The position numbers and the translations under genes are program-made. Below, in pieces: positions 1 through 9,384 of a stretch of 64,000 nt of DNA. The stretch's first letter is position 1. Every line of letters starts with the position of its first letter. The stretch covers positions 248,001 to 312,000 of the forward strand of contig NZ_CP121113.1 of assembly GCF_029581395.1 (NCBI RefSeq). Reading direction: 5' to 3'. The notes under the pieces were generated by a model. The model did not search any database. It worked only from the letters and a program-made list of their open reading frames with translations, and had not been told where the DNA came from. This DNA is from Roseinatronobacter sp. S2. GTDB lineage: Bacteria; Pseudomonadota; Alphaproteobacteria; Rhodobacterales; Rhodobacteraceae.

Positions 1-76
1 CCTTTGGTTCGGGGTCGGCCGCATGAAAACGGCGAAAAATCTCGTTGATCGTGGTGTAATCTAGCTGCGCTGCCAT
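1..76 (-). CDS. nth: Endonuclease III, N-terminal fragment
   Basis: Only the first 25 codons are inside the window; the gene runs off the left edge. Read on the minus strand from the ATG at 76 they begin MAAQLDYTTINEIFRRF and continue with HAADPEPK, the N-terminus I know from Rhodobacteraceae Nth proteins. Endonuclease III is a DNA glycosylase/AP lyase with an iron-sulfur cluster that removes oxidised pyrimidines in base excision repair. Neither the helix-hairpin-helix nor the cluster cysteines are visible here, so the call rests on the short N-terminus alone. Confidence 0.6.
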   Translation of the reverse strand, partial: MAAQLDYTTINEIFRRFHAADPEPK

Positions 77-115
77 GCGTCCTTATATGCAGCGCCAAGG
101 GGCGGGGGCAAGCAG

Positions 116-892
116 TTACGCCCGCACCATGGCCGCCATATCCAGCGCGGCAGCATCGCGCAGGATGGCGCGTGCCGCACAGGTAAAATGGTCGCAATCA
201 CCGGGATGGGTGTCCCCTTGATGAATGACCAGCGGCGGCAACAACACAAATGGCGCGCGCCCCCCCTTGCGGGCCTGCACGATCACGCGGCGCGCCGGGC
301 GCGTTGCGCGCGCGGCCAGTGGCAGCACCGTGACAGATGCGCGCGCCCGAAAACCCGCCAACAGGTCCGGCAGACGTTCGCTCAGGTGAATGAAGGTGAC
401 ATACCCGCCATCGCGCGCACGGCGCAACGCCACATCGACCCACGCATCCAGCGGTGTTTCCTCGCGCAGGGCGCGGTCGCGGCCCGCATCGCGCGATGAC
501 GGACCTTGCGCCCCGTAATAGGGCGGGTTGGCGATAACGTGATCAAACCGCCGGTCACGCAGTGGTGCGGGCAACGCGGTCAGATCGGCGTCAAACACAG
601 TCATGTCAACGGAATGTGCCGCCGCATTGCGCCGCGCAAGGTCTGCATATCCCGGCTGCACCTCGACCCCCGCCACTGTCAGCCCGCCAATACGCGCCGC
701 CAGACATAGCGATGCCACACCCGCCCCGCAGCCCAGTTCCAGCACGTTTTGCCCCGCGCGCGAGGGCACACTGGCGGCAAGGAACACCGGATCTGTGGCC
801 GCGCGGTAGCCATCGCGCGGCTGCAACGCCATGACGCGCCCGTTCAGGAACGCATCCTGCGTCAGGGCATCATCGGCAAAATGGTCAGTCAT
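116..892 (-). CDS. tRNA1(Val) adenine-37 N6-methyltransferase-like protein
   Basis: This 258-residue class I SAM-dependent methyltransferase has a glycine-rich SAM motif (LELGCGAG) and an NPPY motif (IANPPYY), the catalytic signature of N6-adenine methyltransferases. The small HemK-like layout resembles TrmN6/YfiC, which methylates A37 of tRNA-Val, but the substrate cannot be read from sequence. I chose the ATG at 892, giving MTDHFADDALTQ. The open frame extends further upstream, but that part overlaps the DUF2007 gene and is not protein-like. The start overlaps the end of the DUF2007 gene by 8 bases, so the two are probably co-transcribed. Confidence 0.75.
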   Translation of the reverse strand: MTDHFADDALTQDAFLNGRVMALQPRDGYRAATDPVFLAASVPSRAGQNVLELGCGAGVASLCLAARIGGLTVAGVEVQPGYADLARRNAAAHSVDMTVFDADLTALPAPLRDRRFDHVIANPPYYGAQGPSSRDAGRDRALREETPLDAWVDVALRRARDGGYVTFIHLSERLPDLLAGFRARASVTVLPLAARATRPARRVIVQARKGGRAPFVLLPPLVIHQGDTHPGDCDHFTCAARAILRDAAALDMAAMVRA

Positions 893-1100
893 GCAGGGGA
901 ACGCCGTTTTCACGCAACACGGATACGGCCATGAAGTGATCTTCACGCCGCACCATCAAGCGCCGCGGCATCATGCCAAGCGTTGATTCAATCGTGTGCA
1001 TATGGACGTCTATATCGAACACCTCTATACCTTCGCCCTGAAGCAGGGCCGTCGCAAAAGGAATGATCGTCGGGTCAGTCGTGCGCAAAAGCTCTTTCAT
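885..1100 (-). CDS. DUF2007 domain protein (putative signal-transducing protein)
   Basis: A 71-residue protein beginning MKELLRTTDPTIIPF. The pattern of a short alpha/beta fold with 'ATALLQGEGIEVFDID' followed by a basic segment matches the DUF2007 family, which is small, soluble and of unknown function. It overlaps the methyltransferase start by 8 bases. Its start lies 56 bases from the polyprenyl synthase start on the other strand, so the intervening stretch should carry divergent promoters. There is no signal peptide or membrane segment. The role is unknown. Confidence 0.75.
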   Translation of the reverse strand: MKELLRTTDPTIIPFATALLQGEGIEVFDIDVHMHTIESTLGMMPRRLMVRREDHFMAVSVLRENGVPLHD

Positions 1101-1156
1101 GAAAACACCCTATTTGCTATTGGGCAAACTTGTCGAGATGGGACTCAGAATTATCA

Positions 1157-2158
1157 ATGCACACGCAGCACGTCAGCCGGGCGCCGCATGACCTTCTGGC
1201 AGAATATCTACGCGATGATCTGCTTGAGGTGAACCAACTAATTCGCGCGCGCATGGTGTCGGAACACGCGCCCCGCATTCCCGAAGTAACCGCCCATCTG
1301 ATAGAAGCAGGCGGCAAACGTATCCGCCCCATGCTGGTTTTGGCGGCAAGCCATCTGTGCGGGTATCAAGGGCCATATCACCACCATCTGGCGGCCACGG
1401 TCGAATTCATCCACACCGCAACCTTGCTGCATGATGATGTGGTGGATGAAAGCGCGCAGCGGCGCGGGCGGGCAACAGCAAACCTGTTGTGGGACAACAA
1501 GTCATCGGTGCTGGTGGGGGATTACCTGTTTGCGCGCGCGTTTCAGCTGATGGTTGAATGCGGGTCGCTGCGGGTGCTGGATATTCTGGCAAATGCATCC
1601 GCCACCATCGCCGAAGGCGAAGTGCTGCAACTGACCACCGCGCAGAATATCGACACAACCGAAGACCAGTATCTGCGCGTGATCCGCGGCAAGACCGCCG
1701 CGCTGTTTTCTGCCGCGACCGAAGCTGGCGCGGTCATTGCTGCGGCTGCTGATGCGCAGGTTCAGGCGCTGGTCACCTATGGCGATGCGCTGGGCATCAG
1801 TTTCCAGATTGTGGATGATTATCTGGATTATGGCGGCGCGGGCGCTGGTATCGGCAAAAACATCGGCGATGATTTCCGCGAAGGCAAGGTCACGCTGCCG
1901 GTCATTCGCGCGATTGCGGCGGCGGATGCGGGTGAACGCGCGTTCTGGGCGCGCACCATCGGCAAACGTGACCAGCGCGACGGTGATCTGGCGCACGCGC
2001 TGGACTTGCTGGCGAAACATAACGCCATGAACGCCACACGCGCCCAGGCCCTGACATGGTCACAGCGCGCCAAGGATGCGCTTGCCCCCTTGCCAGACCA
2101 TCCGTTGCGCCAGATGCTGACCGATCTGGCCGATTACGTTGTGGCACGCGTCAACTGA
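1157..2158 (+). CDS. ispB: Polyprenyl (probably decaprenyl) diphosphate synthase
   Basis: This 333-residue all-helical prenyl transferase condenses isopentenyl diphosphate units onto an allylic primer to make the ubiquinone side chain. The two aspartate-rich motifs are present: DDVVD at residues 93-97 and DDYLD at 220-224, together with GGKRIRPML near residue 55. Rhodobacteraceae make Q-10, so decaprenyl is likely, but chain length cannot be proven here. The ATG at 1157 is preferred over an upstream in-frame TTG at 1130. Its last 25 bases overlap the end of the convergent ispE, another isoprenoid gene. Confidence 0.9.
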   Translation: MHTQHVSRAPHDLLAEYLRDDLLEVNQLIRARMVSEHAPRIPEVTAHLIEAGGKRIRPMLVLAASHLCGYQGPYHHHLAATVEFIHTATLLHDDVVDESAQRRGRATANLLWDNKSSVLVGDYLFARAFQLMVECGSLRVLDILANASATIAEGEVLQLTTAQNIDTTEDQYLRVIRGKTAALFSAATEAGAVIAAAADAQVQALVTYGDALGISFQIVDDYLDYGGAGAGIGKNIGDDFREGKVTLPVIRAIAAADAGERAFWARTIGKRDQRDGDLAHALDLLAKHNAMNATRAQALTWSQRAKDALAPLPDHPLRQMLTDLADYVVARVN

Positions 2159-2991
2159 TCAGGGGCGCGAATGCCTGTTGCGCAAACCCACCAGTCGGGG
2201 TGCTGGTCCTGAACCGCGCGCGCAGCGGCATTTGCGGCCATTTCCGTGGCGAACATTCCAAAACAGGTCGCACCCGACCCGGACATACGCGCCAGCGCGC
2301 AGTCTGGCTGTGCCGCCAGCACGCGCAAGGCTTGTGATATGACGGGGGCCAATGCGCGGGCAGGCGATTCCAGATCATTGCGCTGACCCTGCAACCACGC
2401 GGCCAGCGCATGGGCATCCGGCCAGACCGGCCATTGCGCAGGCATGGGGGCATTGTTGCGGTTGGGCAATGTGCGGAAAACCAGCGGCGTTGACACCTGA
2501 ACCCGTGGATTGACCAACACCAGCCAGAACGGCGGCAAGGGCGGCAGCGGCGTCATATCCGCGCCAATCCCGCGCATGCGGCACGGCGCGCCCGTCAGGC
2601 ACACCGGCACATCTGCGCCCAGTGCCAGAATTTCGGCCAGTGACGGCAGGGGTTTGCCCGCAACGCGCGACAACAGGCGCAGGGTTGCGGCCGCATCGGC
2701 GGACCCGCCACCAATGCCCGCAGCAACCGGCAGGCCCTTGATCAACCGCAAGCCGATCTGTGGCATGCCCATCAGATGCGCGGCACGCAGGACCAGATTA
2801 TCCGGCCCCGCACTTAGCGCAGACGCTTCCGGTCCGGTAATGTGCAGGCCGGTGTCGGGGGTTGTTTCCAGCTGGTCGCCTGCATCGGTGAATATAACCA
2901 TCGAATCCAGCAGATGGTAGCCGTCTTCGCGCTGGCCGGTCACATGCAGCGACAGGTTTACCTTGGCCGGTGCCAATTCATGCGCGGTCAT
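2134..2991 (-). CDS. ispE: 4-diphosphocytidyl-2-C-methyl-D-erythritol kinase
   Basis: This 285-residue GHMP kinase phosphorylates CDP-methylerythritol in the MEP pathway to isopentenyl diphosphate. It opens with the family signature [20 protein letters not shown] and carries the ATP-binding glycine-rich loop [15 protein letters not shown] and the GSGATCFG motif near the C-terminus. The length is normal. The start overlaps the upstream TPR gene in an ATGA junction, so translation is coupled. Its 3' end overlaps the convergent polyprenyl synthase by 25 bases. Confidence 0.95.
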   Translation of the reverse strand: MTAHELAPAKVNLSLHVTGQREDGYHLLDSMVIFTDAGDQLETTPDTGLHITGPEASALSAGPDNLVLRAAHLMGMPQIGLRLIKGLPVAAGIGGGSADAAATLRLLSRVAGKPLPSLAEILALGADVPVCLTGAPCRMRGIGADMTPLPPLPPFWLVLVNPRVQVSTPLVFRTLPNRNNAPMPAQWPVWPDAHALAAWLQGQRNDLESPARALAPVISQALRVLAAQPDCALARMSGSGATCFGMFATEMAANAAARAVQDQHPDWWVCATGIRAPDQLTRATT

Positions 2992-4724
2992 TCGGTGGAT
3001 GCACCCAGCGGGGGCGCGCCCTCCTCTTCCAGAACGACATCCAGCCCGACATCCAGTTTGCGGCGCACGCGGTCAAGGTCAAGATCAGGATGCGGGGCGA
3101 ATGATATGGCACGACTCCATTGGAAACGCGCTTCACGGTGGCGGCCAACGGACCAGTACACATCGCCCAGATGGTCGTTCAGAATGGGATCATTGGGCAT
3201 AAGTTCAACCGCATGTTCCATCACGGGAACCGCTTGTTCATAGCGTCCCATCCGGAACAGCGCCCAGCCCAGGCTGTCAACAATATAGCCGCTGTCGGGC
3301 TCGCCCTCGACCGCGCGTTCGATCATGTCCAGCGCTTCATCAAGATCGCGCTGCTGTTCAACCAGCGAATAGCCAAGATAGTTCAGGACCTGCGGTTCAT
3401 CAGGCACGAATTCCAGCACACGGCGGAATTCGGCTTCTGCATTGTCCCAATCGCCCATGCGTTCCAGCGAAATTGCGCGTGTATACAGCAAAACCCAATG
3501 GCGTTCCTCAAGCTCGTCTATCAGGTCAATGGCGCGGGTATAGGCATCGGCGGATTCTTCAAACCGTTCCTCGCGGCGCAGCATGTCGCCAAGGGTGCTT
3601 AACGCCATGACAGAATCCGGTGTATCGGCAACGAAGCCCTGCAACCATTCAATCGCGGCATCGGTTTCACCTGCGCGAAACAAGGCATTGGTCTTGCCAA
3701 GCTGCGCATTCAGAAACTGCGGGTCATCGGCGGGCATCTTGTCATAGACCTGCTGCGCAAGGTCGTATTGCCCCACCTGTTCCAGCAACTCGCCCACCAG
3801 CAAAATGGCGTCAGGGTGATCCGGGCGCAATGCCAGCGCAAGGCGGGCATAAACCAGCGGCAGCCAGTCGCCCTGCTCCCCCAGCAATGCCGAGGCAAGC
3901 AACAAATACGTTTCTGCCATGCCGTCACGGGCGGACTGGACTGTGGTAAACGGCACGGCACGGCCTTCGGACAGTTCCGCCATGACGCGCGCCACATCCC
4001 CTTCGGGATTGGCACCAAACATGCTTTCCGCCAGCGACAGCGCTTCATCAAACATGTCAAGCTGCGACAGAATGCTGATATGCGCAACAATACCGCGCCG
4101 TGTCAGGCTGACAGGGCCATCCACTTCGCCTGTCAACACCTCGCTTGCGCCTTCCATGTCCCCGACATAGGCCAGCGCCAGCGCCTTGTGATACACGGCA
4201 AAGGGGGCCAGATCGGGGGTTTCGGAAATGATGGCGTCAAAAGCGGCGCGCGCGTCAGACATGCTGCCCACACCAAGATAGGCCCACGCCTTGCCCAGCG
4301 CATCGGTCAGCGGGCCTGTCTGGCGCCCGTCTTGCGCGGCGGCAAGTGCCGCATCATAGGCTTCACGCGCAAATTCATCTGCCTGCAAAATGATTTGCGC
4401 AATCTGGCTGCCCTCTTCGCGGGCATGCGCCTGTGCGGCCAGTTCTGCGGCGCGCCCGAATTCCCCGATCAGCAAATGCCCCTGCATGGCCAGTTCACGA
4501 AACAACGCATTGTCCGGGTCCAGCTGCACAGCGCGGTCATAATTCAACGCCATCTGCATGAAACTGTCTGTTGCAACTGCGGCGCGACCGGCCAGAAACG
4601 CCCCTGCAAGCCCGGACGGAAGGTCCACTGACATGTCCGCAGACTCGTCCTGTGCGAAGGCGGGCGCCGCAGAACAAAGCGCAACAATGCTGATGGCCGA
4701 AGCCAGATGGCGGAAACTAGACAC
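2988..4724 (-). CDS. Exported tetratricopeptide-repeat protein
   Basis: A 578-residue protein with an N-terminal signal peptide (hydrophobic [16 protein letters not shown], then AQDESAD), so it is probably periplasmic. The body is built of TPR-like helices; the clearest repeats are in the last 250 residues ([60 protein letters not shown]). The protein is acidic. The start codon is GTG and no nearby in-frame ATG exists. It is coupled to ispE by ATGA. TPR arrays usually scaffold protein contacts; the partner is unknown. This gene-ispE pairing is, as I recall, common in Rhodobacteraceae. Confidence 0.85.
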   Translation of the reverse strand: MSSFRHLASAISIVALCSAAPAFAQDESADMSVDLPSGLAGAFLAGRAAVATDSFMQMALNYDRAVQLDPDNALFRELAMQGHLLIGEFGRAAELAAQAHAREEGSQIAQIILQADEFAREAYDAALAAAQDGRQTGPLTDALGKAWAYLGVGSMSDARAAFDAIISETPDLAPFAVYHKALALAYVGDMEGASEVLTGEVDGPVSLTRRGIVAHISILSQLDMFDEALSLAESMFGANPEGDVARVMAELSEGRAVPFTTVQSARDGMAETYLLLASALLGEQGDWLPLVYARLALALRPDHPDAILLVGELLEQVGQYDLAQQVYDKMPADDPQFLNAQLGKTNALFRAGETDAAIEWLQGFVADTPDSVMALSTLGDMLRREERFEESADAYTRAIDLIDELEERHWVLLYTRAISLERMGDWDNAEAEFRRVLEFVPDEPQVLNYLGYSLVEQQRDLDEALDMIERAVEGEPDSGYIVDSLGWALFRMGRYEQAVPVMEHAVELMPNDPILNDHLGDVYWSVGRHREARFQWSRAISFAPHPDLDLDRVRRKLDVGLDVVLEEEGAPPLGASTE

Positions 4725-4841
4725 TAGGCGCGCTCTCCGTCTGATGAATTACTGTGCCAAGACTAGTGTTCCGCCCTGCCCGTGGCAATCGCCCATCGGG
4801 GAAAAAGCCCCCCAAGCACAGAATCGTCAGACAAACCCCCG

Positions 4842-6488
4842 TTACATATTCGGATAATTCGGCCCGTCGCCCCCTTGTGGTGTCACCCAATGAATATTCT
4901 GGCTGGGATCCTTGATGTCACATGTCTTGCAATGCACGCAGTTCTGGAAGTTTATGACAAAGCGCGGGTCTTTGCCTTCTTCTTCAACCACTTCATAAAC
5001 ACCGGCTGGGCAATAGCGCTGCGCGGGTTCGGCATATTCGGGCAGGTTGACACTGATGGGAATGGACGCGTCCTTCAGTGTCAGGTGCGCGGGCTGGCTT
5101 TCTTCGTGGTTGGTAAAGCTGAAGGCCACATTGGTCAGGCGGTCAAAGCTGATCTTGCCATCGGGTTTGGGGTAATCGATGGGGCTGTGGTCTTTGGCCA
5201 GGCCAGTGGCGGCTGCGTCGGTTTTGCCATGCGCCATGGTGCCGAACAGCGAAAAGCCCAGCGTATTGGTCCACATGTCCAGACCACCCAGCTTCAGGGA
5301 TGGCAACAAGCCCCAACGCGACCACATGGGTTTGACATTGCGCACTTTCCACAGATCGCGCCCGACTGGCCCTTCGCGCAGGTCGGTTTCATAGGCGGTC
5401 AGTTCATCGCCTTCGCGGCCTGCCTTGATGGCGTCAAACGCGGCTTCGGCCGCAGCCTTGCCCGACAGCATGGCGTTATGGTTGCCCTTGATGCGCGGCA
5501 CATTGACCAGCCCCGCCGAACAGCCCAGCAGCGCGCCGCCCGGAAACACCACCTTGGGGATCGACTGATAGCCCCCTTCAGATATGGCGCGCGCCCCGTA
5601 AGCTATGCGTTTGCCGCCCTTCAACAACTCGGCCACCATGGGGTGATGCTTGAAGCGCTGGAACTCGTGATAGGGCGACAGATAGGGGTTGGCGTAGTTC
5701 AGATGGACCACAAAGCCCACATAGACCTGATTGTTGTCCAGATGGTAAATGAAACTGCCGCCGCCCGCATTGCCGCCAAGGGGCCAGCCCATGGTGTGGG
5801 TGACAGTGCCTTCGCGGTGTTTTTCAGGGTCGATTTCCCAGATTTCCTTCATGCCAAGGCCGAATTTCTGCGGCTCATGGCCCTTGGACAGATCGTATCT
5901 GGCCATCACTTCCTTGGACAGCGACCCGCGCACCCCTTCGGACAGGAACACATATTTGCCATGCAATTCCATGCCCGGTTCATACCCGTCACCGGGCGTG
6001 CCATCTGCGTTCTTGCCAAATTCGCCTGCGACCACGCCCTTGACGCGCGCGCCATCATAGACCAGTTCCGAACAGGCCATGCCGGGGAATATCTCGACGC
6101 CCAGTTCCTCGGCCTGTTCGGCCATCCAGCGGCAGACATTGCCCATGGACACGATGTAATTGCCATGATTGTTCATCAAGGGCGGCATGGGCCAGTTGGG
6201 CACGCGAATTTGCCCCGCCGCGCCCAGCATATAAAAATTGTCACGGCGCACAGGCACCGTGACGGGGGCGCCGCGGTCCTTCCAGTCAGGGATCAGCGCA
6301 TCAAGCCCGCACGGGTCCAGCACCGCGCCCGACAGGATATGCGCGCCCACCTCGGACCCTTTTTCAAGCACCACCACATTCAGGTCCGCATCAAGCTGTT
6401 TCAGCCGGATCGCCGCAGACAAGCCCGCAGGCCCCGCCCCCACGATCACGACATCATATTCCATGGTTTCGCGTGTTATCCCGGTCAT
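4842..6488 (-). CDS. etfD: Electron transfer flavoprotein-ubiquinone oxidoreductase
   Basis: This 548-residue ETF-QO carries electrons from reduced electron transfer flavoprotein, fed by acyl-CoA and amine dehydrogenases, into the membrane ubiquinone pool. The N-terminal FAD-binding Rossmann motif GAGPAG is at residues 17-22. The C-terminus holds the [4Fe-4S] domain with CPAGVYEV and CVHCKTCDIKDP. The length matches the family. The ATG at 6488 is preceded by AGGAG. It lies upstream of the TPR-ispE pair on the same strand with a 117-base gap, so a separate transcript is possible. Confidence 0.95.
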   Translation of the reverse strand: MTGITRETMEYDVVIVGAGPAGLSAAIRLKQLDADLNVVVLEKGSEVGAHILSGAVLDPCGLDALIPDWKDRGAPVTVPVRRDNFYMLGAAGQIRVPNWPMPPLMNNHGNYIVSMGNVCRWMAEQAEELGVEIFPGMACSELVYDGARVKGVVAGEFGKNADGTPGDGYEPGMELHGKYVFLSEGVRGSLSKEVMARYDLSKGHEPQKFGLGMKEIWEIDPEKHREGTVTHTMGWPLGGNAGGGSFIYHLDNNQVYVGFVVHLNYANPYLSPYHEFQRFKHHPMVAELLKGGKRIAYGARAISEGGYQSIPKVVFPGGALLGCSAGLVNVPRIKGNHNAMLSGKAAAEAAFDAIKAGREGDELTAYETDLREGPVGRDLWKVRNVKPMWSRWGLLPSLKLGGLDMWTNTLGFSLFGTMAHGKTDAAATGLAKDHSPIDYPKPDGKISFDRLTNVAFSFTNHEESQPAHLTLKDASIPISVNLPEYAEPAQRYCPAGVYEVVEEEGKDPRFVINFQNCVHCKTCDIKDPSQNIHWVTPQGGDGPNYPNM

Positions 6489-6646
6489 GGTGGCTCCTGT
6501 TATTGCGCATGGCTTGGCATGTGGGACATAATCTGTCGCTGTTGACCTAGCGCAGGTGCGCCTATGGGGTCAATGCAAACGCGGCGTCCAAATTGCGGGA
6601 AACGGCGTGTTCGCGCAACCGAAGCCGCGGGGCGCTGTCATTGTGC

Positions 6647-6675
6647 TTGCAATCTGTCCAAGCCTGCGTTCTGAT
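6647..6675 (+). promoter_or_regulatory. Candidate greA promoter
   Basis: TTGCAA and TCTGAT are separated by 17 bases. The -10 is weak (3 of 6), so this is only a plausible promoter. It would start transcription near 6682, just before the hairpin at 6691-6719 and about 60 bases before greA. Confidence 0.3.
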
Positions 6676-6690
6676 GGCGTGACTTATCTG

Positions 6691-6723
6691 GACGGCCCCG
6701 GCCTTCGCCGCGGGCGGTCTTTT
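6691..6723 (+). terminator. Terminator-like hairpin in the greA leader
   Basis: GACGGCCCCGGC and GCCGCGGGCGGTC pair almost fully around a CTTC loop, and the stem is followed by TCTTTTA. No gene on the plus strand ends upstream, so the hairpin lies inside the leader of greA, where it could act as an attenuator or end a short leader RNA. Confidence 0.5.
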
Positions 6724-6744
6724 ACATTATAATGGTGACGTGAC

Positions 6745-7215
6745 ATGGAAAAACTGCCCCTCACACGCGCTGGTCAAAAGATGCTGGACGCAGAGCTGCG
6801 CCAACTGAAATCGCAGGATCGCCCGGCGATCATCCGGGCTATTGCAGAGGCCCGCGAGCATGGTGACCTGTCGGAAAATGCCGAATACCACGCCGCCCGC
6901 GAAAAGCAGAGCTTCATTGAAGGCCGCGTCAAGGAGCTGGAAGCGATCCTGTCGCGCGCCGATGTCATCGACACGTCCAAACTGTCGGGGTCCATCAAAT
7001 TCGGCGCACATGTGAAATTGCTGGATGAGGACACCGAAGAAGAACGCAGCTACCAGATTGTCGGCGAGGCAGAGGCCGATCTGGAAAAGGGCCTTCTGAA
7101 CATCAAATCCCCCCTTGCACGCGCCCTGATCGGCAAGGATGAAGGCGACAGTGTTGATGTCAGCACCCCCGGCGGCATAAAAAGCTATGAAATTCTGGAA
7201 ATAAAGTTCGGCTAG
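6745..7215 (+). CDS. greA: Transcription elongation factor GreA
   Basis: This 156-residue factor enters the RNA polymerase secondary channel and stimulates cleavage of backtracked RNA. The N-terminal coiled coil (about residues 1-75) contains the tip signature [16 protein letters not shown] with the acidic residues needed for cleavage. The C-terminal FKBP-like domain ends [11 protein letters not shown]. The length is normal. The ATG at 6745 agrees with the family N-terminus [15 protein letters not shown] membrane protein gene follows after 4 bases, so the two are likely co-transcribed. Confidence 0.97.
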   Translation: MEKLPLTRAGQKMLDAELRQLKSQDRPAIIRAIAEAREHGDLSENAEYHAAREKQSFIEGRVKELEAILSRADVIDTSKLSGSIKFGAHVKLLDEDTEEERSYQIVGEAEADLEKGLLNIKSPLARALIGKDEGDSVDVSTPGGIKSYEILEIKFG

Positions 7216-7219
7216 GCCA

Positions 7220-8203
7220 ATGGCCCTCGCGCCCATCCCCACCACCCCCGCACCCCGGTCGAACGGGGAAAAATCGGGACCGAATTCCGGCACTGCGCTG
7301 GCGGTGGGGATCGCAATCTGGCTTCTGGCGGCGGCGGGCTTTGCCTTGACGTCGGATTTCGACAGCATGGACGGAACCGCCATAAGCGTGCTTGCGGCGG
7401 CGTTTTTCATGCCCGCATTGCTGGTTTCGGGGTTGCTGTATCTGGCCGTCATTGCCGCAGACCTGCGCCGCGAAACGCTGCAATTGCAGCGCACCAGCGA
7501 TGAATTGCGGCGCGTTCTGTCCCAGCAAAAGCACGAAGCAGCGCCCCTGTCACCCGTGGCCCAAAGCCGCATTGATGCGCTGTCCAATGCGCAGGAACAA
7601 ACCGACACGCGCCTGACATTGTTCTTTTCGCACCGCGCGCGTGACCGCGCAGCCCCGCAGGGCACAGCCGCCCTTGATGATGCGCAGCCTGCCCTTGCCT
7701 TGGGGGATATGGCGCAATCTGCGCCGGATGCGCCAAGCACTGCCGATCTGATACGCGCGCTGCATTTCCCCGAAGATGAAAAAGACACCGAAGGCTTTGA
7801 TGCCTTGCGCAAGGTCCTGAACGACACCCGCTGCGCACCCCTGATCCGGTGTGCGCAGGATGTTCTGACGCGTCTTGCCCAGGACGGGATCTATATGGAC
7901 GACTTGCGCCCTGATCGCGCGCGGCCGGAATTCTGGCGCGCCTTCGCAAATGGCGCGCGCGGCGCGCTGATTGCGCCGCTTGGCGGCATTCGGGACCGGT
8001 CCTGTCTGGCATTGACATCAGGGCGCATGCGCAATGACGTCGATTTCAAACAGGCCGCACATCTGTTCCTGCGCGAGTTTGACAAGGTTTTCGCGGATTT
8101 CGAAAAACAGGCGGATGACGCCCAGATTGCGGCAATGGCGGACACACGCTCGGCGCGGGCGTTTATGCTGTTGGGGCGGGTCAGTGGTGTATTTTCGCGT
8201 TAG
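7220..8203 (+). CDS. Conserved membrane protein of unknown function
   Basis: I do not recognise a named family. This 327-residue protein has a proline-rich N-terminus, two transmembrane segments near residues 27-43 (VGIAIWLLAAAGFAL) and 53-77, then a predicted coiled coil (LRRETLQLQRTSDELRRVLSQQ) and a soluble C-terminal half of about 230 residues with several Asp/Arg-rich stretches. The topology suggests a membrane-anchored cytoplasmic domain. It starts 4 bases after greA and is probably in the same transcript, though nothing in its sequence indicates a role in transcription. Confidence 0.8.
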   Translation: MALAPIPTTPAPRSNGEKSGPNSGTALAVGIAIWLLAAAGFALTSDFDSMDGTAISVLAAAFFMPALLVSGLLYLAVIAADLRRETLQLQRTSDELRRVLSQQKHEAAPLSPVAQSRIDALSNAQEQTDTRLTLFFSHRARDRAAPQGTAALDDAQPALALGDMAQSAPDAPSTADLIRALHFPEDEKDTEGFDALRKVLNDTRCAPLIRCAQDVLTRLAQDGIYMDDLRPDRARPEFWRAFANGARGALIAPLGGIRDRSCLALTSGRMRNDVDFKQAAHLFLREFDKVFADFEKQADDAQIAAMADTRSARAFMLLGRVSGVFSR

Positions 8204-8264
8204 GGTGGCTTGAAACACCTGTCGCCCTTGGATAATAATCGTGAACAGATGAACTAAATTTCAG

Positions 8265-8303
8265 CTTCATCTTGCCCCAAATACTCATCTTGCGGGCAGC
8301 CCG
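8265..8303 (-). repeat. REP-like intergenic element, copy 1
   Basis: Read on the minus strand it is a short hairpin (CGGGC-T-GCCCG at 8303-8293) followed by the tract GAGTATTTGGGGCAAGATGAAG ending at 8265. The element at 39528-39590 has the same order: GC hairpin, then (A/G)TATTTG, an (A/C)AGAATGAA-type core and purines. I recall such sequences being widely repeated in Rhodobacteraceae intergenic regions, but I cannot verify copy number here. The function is unknown. Confidence 0.45.
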
Positions 8304-8350
8304 TTTTGCCAGATCACAGTGTCAGAAACCGACAGGATACCAGCGCCGCC

Positions 8351-9058
8351 ATGACCATATCGCGTGACTATTGGCAGGGTTTCAGGGATGGATCGCCCTT
8401 CATCCTGCTTATACTGCCCTTCGGCGCCGTGTTCGGGATTGTCGCGACAGAAGCGGGCCTGAACATTTTTGAAACGATGGGCTTTTCGGTGCTGGTTATT
8501 GCCGGGGCGGCGCAACTTGTCGCCCTTCAGATGATGCTGGAAAACGCACCTGTCCTGATTGTTCTTGCCGCGTCACTGGCGGTGAACCTGCGGATGGCAA
8601 TGTATTCGGCCGCGCTTGCGCCGCATCTGGGGCCGATCAGTTGGTGGCGGCGCGGGATCGTTGCCTATTTCATGGTTGATCAGACCTATGCCGCGTCCGT
8701 GCTGAAATATGAACAAAACCCCGACATGTCGCATGGCCGGAAATTCGCGTATTTCATGGGTGTCGTGACGCCCATTTGTCCGGTGTGGTATATGGCGACA
8801 TGGGCGGGGGCCGCGCTGGGAACTGCGGTGCCTGCCGGTTTGCCCATCGATTTTGTCGTGCCGATTACCTTTCTGGCGCTGATCGTGCCCATGTTGCGCA
8901 CGCTGGCCCATGTGATCGCCGCACTGGTGTCGATTATCGGCGTGCTGGTCTTCAGCTTCATGCCCTTCAACCTTGGGCTGCTGGCGGCGGCGGTGCTGGC
9001 CATGATGGCCGGTGCCGAAACCGAACGCCGCATGCCGCGCATCAGGGGGCAGAAATGA
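8351..9058 (+). CDS. azlC: AzlC family branched-chain amino acid permease
   Basis: This 235-residue integral membrane protein of the AzlC family is the large subunit of the two-component AzlCD exporter of branched-chain amino acids. Hydrophobic segments run through most of the chain (FILLILPFGAVFGIV; LVIAGAAQLVALQMM; VIAALVSIIGVLVF). The ATG at 8351 is chosen over an in-frame TTG at 8306, which lacks a ribosome binding site. The stop overlaps the azlD start in an ATGA junction, which is typical for the pair. Confidence 0.9.
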   Translation: MTISRDYWQGFRDGSPFILLILPFGAVFGIVATEAGLNIFETMGFSVLVIAGAAQLVALQMMLENAPVLIVLAASLAVNLRMAMYSAALAPHLGPISWWRRGIVAYFMVDQTYAASVLKYEQNPDMSHGRKFAYFMGVVTPICPVWYMATWAGAALGTAVPAGLPIDFVVPITFLALIVPMLRTLAHVIAALVSIIGVLVFSFMPFNLGLLAAAVLAMMAGAETERRMPRIRGQK

Positions 9059-9384
9059 GTTTTACCACAGCGCAGATATGGACCGTGATCATCGGGCTGG
9101 GGCTGGGGTCTTTTCTGCTGCGCCTGTCGTTTCTGGGCATTATCGGCAATCGGGAACTGCCCGAATGGGTGCTGCGGCATTTGCGGTATACCGCCGTTGC
9201 CATCATGCCCGGCATGATCACGCCGCTGATCCTGTTTCCGCAGGCCACGGGCGGCGCGCTGGACCCTGTCCGCATCAGTGCCGCCATCGCCACGATTGCC
9301 ATCAGCTTTCTGACGAAAAGCGCGGTTCTGACTATTTTCGGCGGGGCCGCAGTCCTATTCGGGCTGCATTTCGGTATCGGCTAA
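9055..9384 (+). CDS. azlD: AzlD family transporter subunit
   Basis: This 109-residue small membrane subunit has three or four hydrophobic helices (WTVIIGLGLGSFLLRLSFLG; AATIA-type segments; VLTIFGGAAVLFGLHFG). It pairs with AzlC for branched-chain amino acid export. It begins MSFTTAQIWTVI at the ATGA overlap with azlC. The last 30 bases overlap the 3' end of the convergent FAD oxidoreductase gene. There is no room for a terminator between the two, so the transcripts must be partly antisense to each other. Confidence 0.9.
   Translation: MSFTTAQIWTVIIGLGLGSFLLRLSFLGIIGNRELPEWVLRHLRYTAVAIMPGMITPLILFPQATGGALDPVRISAAIATIAISFLTKSAVLTIFGGAAVLFGLHFGIG

Noticed and set aside
4782..6545. A 587-codon open frame on the plus strand
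   Set aside because: It is antisense to ETF-ubiquinone oxidoreductase, which has all its cofactor motifs; high GC keeps the opposite frame open and the product has no recognisable domain.
6542..6573. TTGACC-N20-GGTCAA dyad between ETF-QO and greA
   Set aside because: The arms are only 6 bp and far apart; with the composition of the region this can occur by chance, and its position relative to any promoter is unclear.
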